7,554 bases of DNA from an uncultured Alphaproteobacteria bacterium (lineage in GTDB: Bacteria; Pseudomonadota; Alphaproteobacteria; UBA2136; UBA6156): NCBI GenBank assembly GCA_937928525.1, contig CALFWJ010000027.1, positions 1 to 7,554 on the forward strand, given 5' to 3'. The position numbers were made by a program, and so were the translations under genes. Positions 1 through 5,061 of this stretch are shown piece after piece. The notes beneath the pieces were generated by a model, which was not told where the DNA came from, searched no databases, and worked only from the letters and a program-made list of their open reading frames with translations. Numbering within the stretch: position 1 is the stretch's first letter; each line of letters begins with the position of its first letter.

Positions 1-231
1 GCTGTAGCTCATGCCGTGAAGGCGTGACGCGGCGTTAATCCGTTGAATCCAGAGTTTGCGGAATTCACGTTTTTTAGCGCGACGGTCCCGGTAAGCGTAC
101 TGAAGACCTTTTTCTACCTTTTCAATGGCAACGCGGAAGCAATTTTTATTGCGGTTCCGATAGCCTTTGGCCATTTTAATAATTTTCTTGTGGCGTCTGC
201 GGTTACCCGCACCATATGCTGCTCTTGACAT
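1..231 (-). CDS. rplT: 50S ribosomal protein L20 (partial, C-terminus outside window)
   Basis: Large-subunit ribosomal protein L20, which binds 23S rRNA early in 50S assembly. The visible 77 residues start MSRAAYGAG and contain the family hallmarks [25 protein letters not shown] and [11 protein letters not shown], all in the usual order. L20 is normally about 118 residues, so roughly the last 40 lie beyond base 1. The start is supported by an AAGGAG Shine-Dalgarno about 9 bases upstream in the 19-base gap after rpmI. Order and spacing show it is co-transcribed with rpmI. In some bacteria L20 represses its own operon by binding the leader mRNA; nothing here proves that. Identity is near certain. 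Confidence 0.97.
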   Translation of the reverse strand, partial: MSRAAYGAGNRRRHKKIIKMAKGYRNRNKNCFRVAIEKVEKGLQYAYRDRRAKKREFRKLWIQRINAASRLHGMSYS

Positions 232-250
232 AATATATTCTCCTTAAATA

Positions 251-559
251 TTACTTCGCTGCTGGAGCGGATTTGGTTGATTTTGTAACGGCCTGTTTAG
301 CGGCAGAAAGAAGTGCGGCCGCTTTTTTAAGGGCGCGCGTACGCTTCTTTTTTGCGCCAAGGGCTGGCACTAGGCTGTTAATTTTGTCGAAATCTGAGTT
401 AGATACGTAAGTTGTACCTTGCAGTTTACCTGCAGCTTGACCATTTTTAGATAAAAAGTGGCCGTGACCTTGTTTGCCGCGCAAGATTTTACCTTTTGCA
501 GTTGCCTTCGGGAAGCGCTTTGCGGCCGCCTTTTTGGTCTTCATTTTGATTTTTGCCAT
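251..559 (-). CDS. rpmI: 50S ribosomal protein L35 with extended C-terminal tail
   Basis: Ribosomal protein L35 of the large subunit, first gene of the rpmI-rplT operon. The start MAKIKMKTKKAAAKRF followed by TAKGKILRGKQGHGHFLSK matches the conserved L35 N-terminal half. A good Shine-Dalgarno (AAAGGAGT) precedes the ATG. The protein is 102 residues, while L35 is usually about 64-67. The family region appears to end near residue 66 (NSLVPA), followed by about 36 residues rich in Lys and Ala (KKKRTRALKKAAALL, then AAK and KSTKSAPAAK), resembling the basic tails of histone H1-like proteins. The middle (residues 38-62) is also divergent from typical L35. infC is not next to it, so the operon is not the E. 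coli infC-rpmI-rplT type within this window. Confidence 0.95.
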   Translation of the reverse strand: MAKIKMKTKKAAAKRFPKATAKGKILRGKQGHGHFLSKNGQAAGKLQGTTYVSNSDFDKINSLVPALGAKKKRTRALKKAAALLSAAKQAVTKSTKSAPAAK

Positions 560-600
560 GTCTGGTTACTCCTTTGAGTATTGATAAGATCCTGCTGGCG

Positions 601-641
601 GCACTGTTACCGTGCACTTAGGAGCCATCAGAACGCCTGAT
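601..641 (-). other. Hairpin-forming 5' leader of the rpmI-rplT mRNA
   Basis: Two small stem-loops can form in the predicted leader: ATCAG-loop-CTGAT (627-641), starting at the predicted first transcribed base, and GCAC-loop-GTGC (601-615). L20 and L35 operons in several bacteria carry structured leaders used for autoregulation. These stems are short (5 and 4 pairs) and do not clearly match a known L20 leader class, so any regulatory role is inference. Confidence 0.3.
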
Positions 642-647
642 AAAATG

Positions 648-676
648 TGTATAACGGCCACAAGCGCTTGTGTAAA
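648..676 (-). promoter_or_regulatory. Sigma70-type promoter of rpmI-rplT
   Basis: On the minus strand a TTTACA -35 box (671-676) and a TATACA -10 box (648-653) are separated by exactly 17 bases. This predicts transcription starting near 641, leaving a leader of about 80 bases before the rpmI start. Each box differs from consensus at one position, and there is no competing match nearby. Inferred from sequence only. Confidence 0.7.
659..672. promoter_or_regulatory. 14-bp perfect palindrome in the rpmI promoter spacer
   Basis: CACAAGCGCTTGTG is a perfect inverted repeat lying between the -10 and -35 boxes of the rpmI promoter and touching the -35 box. A dimeric DNA-binding protein here would block the polymerase, so it is a candidate operator. 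The binding protein is unknown. Confidence 0.4.
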
Positions 677-725
677 GCAAAAAATGCGCTTGCGTTATGT
701 TTTTTTTGTGTTAGCTTCCGTTGCT

Positions 726-737
726 GTACATATGTAC
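726..737. promoter_or_regulatory. 12-bp palindrome upstream of the 774-1124 gene
   Basis: GTACATATGTAC is a perfect palindrome 36 bases before the start codon at 774. It follows a possible weak -35 (TTGCTG, 721-726), with TATCTA (742-747) or TAGTAT (746-751) as -10 choices at non-ideal spacing. It could be an operator for the downstream gene. No trans-acting factor can be named. Confidence 0.3.
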
Positions 738-773
738 GACTTATCTAGTATCTTTTTTAAGGAAAAACAAATA

Positions 774-1124
774 ATGAACACTACATTCACTATTTTTAAG
801 GGTAACCCTATAACAATGCCGGTACATAATTTTCCGGAAAACAGTTTTCGCAGTGCAGCGCTGATTAAACTATCTGCCGATTGCCATGCAGGCACATTTG
901 ACCCACGCACAATCACTAAAAAGAATGATTGTGATGCATTGCAGATGCGGTTAAATCAACAATTGCCTAATTTATTTAACTGGCTTGGTTCAGGGCATCA
1001 ACTTAGCCGAAAATATTTACGCGATGTTTTAACGCTCATGCGAGATAACATTGAAATTTATAAAACACCACCAACCGCTATTCAACAGCCTGGCATGGCG
1101 CAAGAGCAATCTGCCGCCGCTTAA
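774..1124 (+). CDS. Hypothetical protein, 116 residues
   Basis: I do not recognise this protein. The start MNTTFTIFKGNPITMP is chosen because an AAGGA Shine-Dalgarno lies 10 bases upstream (759-763). The open frame reaches back to 612, but that part crosses the promoter and palindrome region and reads as non-coding. The product looks soluble, with no signal peptide or membrane segment. The middle (about residues 54-92) looks helical and amphipathic, with LQMRLNQQLPNLFNWL and SRKYLRDVLTLMRDNIEIY. The C-terminus is low-complexity (QEQSAAA). It is divergent from rpmI and lies 32 bases upstream of the small ORF that precedes lipA. It may be transcribed into that region, where the terminator at 1167-1198 would end it. 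Confidence 0.7.
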   Translation: MNTTFTIFKGNPITMPVHNFPENSFRSAALIKLSADCHAGTFDPRTITKKNDCDALQMRLNQQLPNLFNWLGSGHQLSRKYLRDVLTLMRDNIEIYKTPPTAIQQPGMAQEQSAAA

Positions 1125-1156
1125 TCTGCTGAAGTTGCAAACTTTGGGAGGAGTTT

Positions 1157-1249
1157 ATGCAACACGAAAAAGGAACCGCTTTATGCGGTTCCTTTTTTGG
1201 TTATTTAGGGTTTTATTATGCCGCTATATCCGTTAGATTAACGCCATGA
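1157..1249 (+). CDS. Putative 30-residue leader peptide of lipA
   Basis: A short ORF beginning [11 protein letters not shown] and ending SVRLTP, with an aromatic and hydrophobic middle (FFGYLGFYY). It has one of the strongest ribosome sites in the window: GGGAGGAG (1146-1153), with GGAGG 5 bases from the ATG. A complete intrinsic terminator lies inside codons 4-14. Its TGA (1247-1249) overlaps the lipA ATG (1246-1248) as ATGA, the classic arrangement for coupled translation, and lipA lacks its own Shine-Dalgarno. Taken together it may be a leader peptide whose translation controls read-through into lipA and delivers ribosomes to its start. The alternative is that the hairpin simply ends the upstream transcript and the ORF is chance. 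The sequence cannot settle which. Confidence 0.45.
   Translation: MQHEKGTALCGSFFGYLGFYYAAISVRLTP
1167..1198 (+). terminator. Intrinsic terminator (or attenuator) before lipA
   Basis: A perfect 13-bp stem (AAAAAGGAACCGC pairing with GCGGTTCCTTTTT) around a 5-base TTTAT loop, ending in a run of six T (1193-1198). It would stop transcription coming from the 774-1124 gene. Because it lies inside the short ORF at 1157-1249 and 48 bases before lipA, it could also work as an attenuator that is melted by translating ribosomes. Confidence 0.85.
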
Positions 1250-2358
1250 CAAAAATTCAAATCCTCTCTTCCGATCGCGCTGAAGTGCGCCTTGAACTAG
1301 CCGAAGCTGGCATCCCCACTGAAGGTGTAGCTGACTTGGGCTACGAAAACCAAGCGGACGCGCTACCAAACGAACAATATTTGCAAAATATGGCTGCCCG
1401 CCAAGCCAACCAACGCACCAGCGGCATGACCGGGCGCGACATGCCCAAAGAAGGTCTAGACCACCGCGCACCTAAACCTAGCTGGCTACGGGTTAAAGCG
1501 CCTACCGACCCCAAATACCTAGAATTAAAAGACCGTGTTAAATCTGCTGGCCTTAATACCGTGTGCGAAGAAGCCGCCTGCCCTAACATTGGCGACTGCT
1601 GGGCTTCTGGCCACCTCACCACTATGATTTTGGGCGACACTTGCACCCGCGGCTGCGCCTTCTGTAATATTAAAACGGGCAAACCAAATGCTGTGAATGC
1701 TGATGAACCTGTGGAACTTGCTAAAATGGCCTCCGAGCTTGGGATTAAGCACATGGTGATTACCAGCGTTGACCGCGACGATTTGCCTGACGGTGGTACT
1801 GGCCATTGGGCAGCGTGCATCGAGGCGATTCGCGCTGCATCGCCAGACACAACTATTGAAATTTTAACGCCCGACTTCCGCCGTAAAGAAGATCACATCA
1901 ACACCGTGGCCGACGCCCGCCCCGATGTGTATAACCACAACCTAGAAACCGTACCACGCCTGTATAAAACTGTCCGTCCAGGCGCCCGTTACTTTGGCAG
2001 TTTGCGCCTGTTGCAAGCGGTGAAAGAGCGCCACCCTAGCATGTTCACTAAATCTGGTTTAATGGTTGGTCTTGGCGAAACCCGCGAGGAAGTACTGCAA
2101 GTCATGGACGATCTACGCGCCGCCGACGTTGATTTTCTCACTATTGGTCAGTATCTGCGCCCCTCCCCGCAGCACTACCCGATTATGGAATATGTCACGC
2201 CTGAGCAATTTGCAGACTACGAAACGCAGGCCAAACGCAAAGGCTTCACCATGGTCGCCAGTGGCCCGTTAGTGCGGAGTTCTTTCCATGCTGATGCTTA
2301 TTTTGCGGAATTGGTTGAAGCGCGAGTGGCAAAATTAAGTAGTAAAAAAGACGCCTAA
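1246..2358 (+). CDS. lipA: Lipoyl synthase (radical SAM)
   Basis: Inserts two sulfur atoms into octanoyl groups carried by E2 subunits and the glycine-cleavage H protein, the last step of lipoate synthesis. The auxiliary 4Fe-4S cluster ligands are Cys107, Cys112 and Cys118 ([12 protein letters not shown]). The radical SAM cluster ligands are Cys133, Cys137 and Cys140 (CTRGCAFC). The C-terminal RSS motif that supplies the serine ligand is at 344-346 (RSSFHAD). Also seen are [33 protein letters not shown] and TIGQYLRPS. It has 370 residues against 321 in E. coli, because about 39 extra residues precede the first cysteines. No Shine-Dalgarno precedes the ATG, and the next in-frame ATGs (1390, 1426, 1441) have none either, so coupling to the upstream short ORF is the likeliest way it is started. 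A near-leaderless mRNA is also possible. Confidence 0.97.
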   Translation: MTKIQILSSDRAEVRLELAEAGIPTEGVADLGYENQADALPNEQYLQNMAARQANQRTSGMTGRDMPKEGLDHRAPKPSWLRVKAPTDPKYLELKDRVKSAGLNTVCEEAACPNIGDCWASGHLTTMILGDTCTRGCAFCNIKTGKPNAVNADEPVELAKMASELGIKHMVITSVDRDDLPDGGTGHWAACIEAIRAASPDTTIEILTPDFRRKEDHINTVADARPDVYNHNLETVPRLYKTVRPGARYFGSLRLLQAVKERHPSMFTKSGLMVGLGETREEVLQVMDDLRAADVDFLTIGQYLRPSPQHYPIMEYVTPEQFADYETQAKRKGFTMVASGPLVRSSFHADAYFAELVEARVAKLSSKKDA

Positions 2359-2370
2359 GGCGCCTTTTTT
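2344..2370. terminator. Bidirectional terminator at the end of lipA
   Basis: AAAAAGACGCC pairs with GGCGCCTTTTT with one internal A-C mismatch. The TAA in the 3-base loop is the lipA stop codon itself. A T run follows on the plus strand, and the A run on the other side makes a T run on the minus strand. The hairpin can therefore serve both lipA and the small convergent gene ending at 2369. Confidence 0.75.
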
Positions 2371-2536
2371 ACTTTACAAATTTTTTCACAAACCACACAC
2401 AAAGAACCGCATAAAGCCCAACTACCGCAAAGGCTATTACCGTAGACATAACGGCTTCTGCCAAACTATGTGTTGTGCCATCGTTAAGATGATCTGCTAT
2501 AACTAAGCTCACACTTGAAAAAGGTATTGAAAACAT
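2369..2536 (-). CDS. Small single-pass membrane protein, 55 residues
   Basis: A short gene starting MFSIPFSSVSLVIADHLND, with a good GGAG Shine-Dalgarno 6 bases before its ATG. Residues about 29-50 form one strong hydrophobic helix (VMSTVIAFAVVGLYAVLCVWFV), followed by a basic end KKFVK. By the positive-inside rule the C-terminus faces the cytoplasm and the N-terminal 25 or so residues the periplasm. The family is not recognised. Length and layout resemble small accessory subunits of membrane complexes, but nothing identifies one. It is convergent with lipA, with its stop codon inside the T run of the shared terminator, and divergent from ftsZ, with about 200 bases between the start codons. 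Confidence 0.7.
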   Translation of the reverse strand: MFSIPFSSVSLVIADHLNDGTTHSLAEAVMSTVIAFAVVGLYAVLCVWFVKKFVK

Positions 2537-2591
2537 AATTTTCTCCGATGTTTCAATTAAATAGTCTCCCGAAGATAGTACACAACATTAC

Positions 2592-2616
2592 TTTAGGCAA
2601 GGCAATTTTGCCTAAA
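2592..2616. repeat. Inverted repeat in the ftsZ upstream region
   Basis: TTTAGGCAA and TTGCCTAAA form a perfect 9-bp inverted repeat around a 7-base loop, between the divergent small membrane gene and ftsZ. A T run does not follow directly, so it is a poor terminator and more likely an operator or an mRNA hairpin. The rest of 2537-2738 shows no convincing promoter boxes and no gene. Confidence 0.5.
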
Positions 2617-2738
2617 AATTTTGCATGTCTTTTCTGCCACACTGCTGGGCATTCTTCGGCGCCTGTTGGGGCTTACAAACTTGCGGCATACATACGCGCG
2701 GTGCTAACATGAGTCAACAAATTAAGAAAGACAGCGAG

Positions 2739-3920
2739 ATGACCCTCAACATCGCCATGGCACAAGAAAATGCACACCAACCAAAAATCACCGTTGTGGG
2801 TGTAGGTGGCGCTGGCGGTAATGCCGTAGGGAACATGATTGCTCAACAGTTAAATGGTGCGCAGTTTATTGCGGCTAACACCGATACTCAGGCGTTAGAT
2901 AACTCTACCGCTTCTACTAAAATTCACCTTGGCCGCAACCTCACTGAAGGTTTGGGAGCTGGGGCTAACCCCGAGATTGGCGCTGCTGCTGCTGAAGAAA
3001 GCTACGATGAAGTGTCTGAAGCTATCCGCGGAAGCCACATGGTGTTTATCACCGCAGGTATGGGTGGCGGAACAGGTACTGGCGCTGCTGCTGTTGTTGC
3101 CCGTGCTGCCCGTGAGCAAGGTATTTTAACTGTTGCCGTCGTGACTAAGCCTTTCGCCTTTGAAGGCGCCCGCCGCATGAAGCTCGCTGAAGGCGGCATT
3201 GAAGACCTACAAGATGTTGCTGACACCGTTATTGTTATCCCGAACCAAAACCTTTTCCGTATCGCCACTGAGCGTACAACGTTGCAAGAAGCCTTCACAA
3301 TGGCTGACGAAGTGCTTTATAAAGGCGTTCGTGGTGTGACTGACCTTATGATTGTACCTGGGTTTATTAACCTTGACTTTAACGATATTAAAACCGTAAT
3401 GAGCGAGATGGGTCAAGCCATGATGGGTACCGGCGAAGCTGAAGGCGAGCGCCGTGCAATTGTTGCTGCTGAAATGGCGATTTCTAGCCCACTGTTAGAC
3501 GGTATTTCAATGCAAGGTGCCAAAGGCGTACTGATTAACATTACTGGTGGCCCAGACATGACGCTTTACGAAGTGGACGAAGCTGCCAACCGCATCCGTG
3601 AAGAAGTAGACGCTGACGCCAACATTATTTTTGGTACTTCATTCGATGAAAACATGAACGGCAACATCCGCGTATCTGTGGTTGCCACAGGTCTTGGTGA
3701 AATTAAAGCTAAAAAATCAACGCCGCGCACGGTTGACTTATCTGCCCCTGCCCCACGCGCCATGGCTGAAACTGTAGAAGACTTCACCAACGAAGCTGAA
3801 CAGCCGATGGCTGAAGTTGAAGACTTCAGTAAAGCCGCTGCTGGTCGCCGCGAACGTGAAAACTACAACGAAATGGATGACCTAGAAATTCCAGCTTTTT
3901 TGCGCCGCCAAGCCAACTAA
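2739..3920 (+). CDS. ftsZ: Cell division GTPase FtsZ
   Basis: Tubulin-like GTPase that forms the division ring at midcell. From the start MTLNIAMAQ it has 393 residues. The N-terminal [12 protein letters not shown] loop comes first, then the tubulin signature GGGTGTG at 109-115, and the T7 loop NLDFND (211-216), which completes the GTPase site of the next subunit. The core ends near residue 320 (VVATGLG). A linker of only about 60 residues leads to the conserved tail [12 protein letters not shown] (382-393), the membrane-anchor binding peptide. Alphaproteobacterial FtsZ often has a much longer linker. The linker repeats an acidic motif: VEDFTNEAE, then VEDFSKAA. The start is set by agreement with family N-termini and a purine-rich AAGAAAG 8 bases upstream. 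ATG 2709 (10 residues longer) is the alternative. No ftsA or ftsQ is adjacent. Confidence 0.97.
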   Translation: MTLNIAMAQENAHQPKITVVGVGGAGGNAVGNMIAQQLNGAQFIAANTDTQALDNSTASTKIHLGRNLTEGLGAGANPEIGAAAAEESYDEVSEAIRGSHMVFITAGMGGGTGTGAAAVVARAAREQGILTVAVVTKPFAFEGARRMKLAEGGIEDLQDVADTVIVIPNQNLFRIATERTTLQEAFTMADEVLYKGVRGVTDLMIVPGFINLDFNDIKTVMSEMGQAMMGTGEAEGERRAIVAAEMAISSPLLDGISMQGAKGVLINITGGPDMTLYEVDEAANRIREEVDADANIIFGTSFDENMNGNIRVSVVATGLGEIKAKKSTPRTVDLSAPAPRAMAETVEDFTNEAEQPMAEVEDFSKAAAGRRERENYNEMDDLEIPAFLRRQAN

Positions 3921-3936
3921 GTTTATTTACTTATGC

Positions 3937-3969
3937 AAAAAGCCCCGCAGTGCGGGGCTTTTCTTTTTT
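3937..3969. terminator. Bidirectional terminator between ftsZ and the convergent gene
   Basis: AAAAGCCCCGC and GCGGGGCTTTT form an 11-bp GC-rich stem with an AGT loop. T runs flank it on both strands (3959-3969 on plus; 3937-3941 read as T on minus). It lies 16 bases after the ftsZ stop and just past the stop of the minus-strand gene, so it probably ends both transcripts. Confidence 0.9.
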
Positions 3970-4942
3970 AATCAAGATTTGAAAACATAGTACCGTTATT
4001 CAAACTCTCTTGCATTAACCGGGCAACCTCTGTTGCACGTTTTTCACGTATCACAGGGATAGGCTCTATGGTTATTTGACCATCATCATCCTCATTGTCA
4101 GGCAAAAGTGCTAACAAGTGAGAGGCATGTTCACTTGCGATCTCATAAGGTGATTTTGCCAGCGGTTGCAATTTAATATGCGGCCGCGCACCATAGTCAC
4201 GCATGCGTTGCAGCAGACGTAAATGCTCTTCTTCTGTAATACCAGGCCACAGGTCTGGATAACACAGAGCCGTTACAGGCGTAAGCCCACTTGTACCAAA
4301 TACGTAATAACCGTGATTAACATTTTTTGCACCAGCATCTAACAACGCATCCACAATTGCAATTTTAGTTGCTAAAGCATTAGTGACCGCTGCTTGCACA
4401 TCAACCAAAGTATATTTTTGAGCGCACCACACATAAGAATCGCCATCAAGTTTTGGTTTTTCAATAGTTTGCGTTGTGGCGCAGTACAAATGGGAAACTT
4501 TATCTCCACCCTCATTCAAAGGCTGGCGAGAAATGTTGAGCATCTCTGCTGTCACTTCTGGGTACGCGCAAATATTTTGTACCAAACCCAATTTTTGTTG
4601 ACGAATAGCTTCATAAAGCAAATCAGATACAGAAAAAGGGCAACCGTAATCTTCATTTTCTAAAGATTTTTTATAACTGATATAGCCATCAGACATATCA
4701 CCCTCTTCTTCTAAAACTTCTTCACAACGCCTTTCTGTGTAGTTTTTTGCCATGTCTTGGAATGTTGCGTAAGGCAAAGCCTCTATTTGAGTGACAAATG
4801 TTTTTAACCAATTAGGCATTTCATATAATCTGAAATAACTCTCAGAAAATCTTTCTTTCCCTAGTTTTATTTCTAGCATTTTAGCTTGCGAAGCTTTATG
4901 CATTTCTAAGCCAGTCGGTATTTTAAAAAGTTCTTCAGGCAT
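3968..4942 (-). CDS. Ankyrin-repeat-like hypothetical protein
   Basis: A 324-residue, apparently soluble protein without signal peptide or membrane helix. No exact family is recognised. Several stretches look like degenerate ankyrin repeats: about 105-135 (LLYEAIRQQKLGLVQNI), 182-210 (VDALLDAGAKNVNHG), 218-255 (GLTPVTALCY, then LLQRMRDYGARP), and 262-281 (SPYEIASEHASHLLALL). Ankyrin stacks bind other proteins, so a protein-interaction role is the reasonable inference. The N-terminal 100 residues are helical and charged with no visible repeat. The start has a strong AAGGAGG site 5-6 bases upstream. It is divergent from the HTH-methyltransferase gene across a 119-base gap holding an inverted repeat, so the two may share regulation. 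It is AT-richer than ftsZ. Confidence 0.75.
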   Translation of the reverse strand: MPEELFKIPTGLEMHKASQAKMLEIKLGKERFSESYFRLYEMPNWLKTFVTQIEALPYATFQDMAKNYTERRCEEVLEEEGDMSDGYISYKKSLENEDYGCPFSVSDLLYEAIRQQKLGLVQNICAYPEVTAEMLNISRQPLNEGGDKVSHLYCATTQTIEKPKLDGDSYVWCAQKYTLVDVQAAVTNALATKIAIVDALLDAGAKNVNHGYYVFGTSGLTPVTALCYPDLWPGITEEEHLRLLQRMRDYGARPHIKLQPLAKSPYEIASEHASHLLALLPDNEDDDGQITIEPIPVIREKRATEVARLMQESLNNGTMFSNLD

Positions 4943-5010
4943 AGTGCCCTCCTTAAATGTGAAAGTGTTTCAGTACGTATTAATCTCATCAAAACATATT
5001 TATATATTCT

Positions 5011-5031
5011 ATACAAAAGATTTTTTTGTAT
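5011..5031. promoter_or_regulatory. Putative repressor operator (8-5-8 inverted repeat)
   Basis: ATACAAAA and TTTTGTAT are perfect 8-bp inverted arms around a 5-base centre GATTT, 21 bases in all. The second arm overlaps a possible -10 box, TATTAT (5029-5034), for the HTH-methyltransferase gene starting at 5062. On the minus strand the AT-rich region also holds possible -10 boxes for the ankyrin-like gene. The size and place fit binding by a dimeric XRE-family repressor, most simply the adjacent gene's own product. Binding is inferred. Confidence 0.45.
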
Positions 5032-5061
5032 TATGCATCAAAAGCTTATACACTCCACCGC

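Noticed and set aside
43..228. 61-residue open frame on the plus strand
   Set aside because: It lies fully inside rplT on the opposite strand; L20 is unmistakable, so this is a shadow.
612..773. N-terminal extension of the 116-residue gene back to ATG 612
   Set aside because: It crosses the rpmI promoter and two palindromes and has no ribosome site, while ATG 774 has AAGGA at a workable distance.
1130..1245. Riboswitch upstream of lipA
   Set aside because: Apart from the terminator hairpin I see no conserved aptamer core, and the space before the hairpin is occupied by the short ORF and its ribosome site.
1341..1850. 169-residue minus-strand open frame and other frames inside lipA and ftsZ
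   Set aside because: They are antisense shadows of clearly identified genes, with no ribosome sites and no recognisable protein features.
2711..2715. GAGTC (a GANTC CcrM methylation site) near the ftsZ start
   Set aside because: A single site is expected by chance every few hundred bases; alone it is no evidence for methylation control.
2625..2738. Longer FtsZ start giving a Cys/Trp-rich N-terminus
   Set aside because: The extra residues match no FtsZ N-terminus and have no Shine-Dalgarno; MTLNI at 2739 fits the family.
4394..4663. 89-residue plus-strand open frame
   Set aside because: It lies antisense inside the ankyrin-like gene, which has the strong ribosome site and coherent protein sequence.
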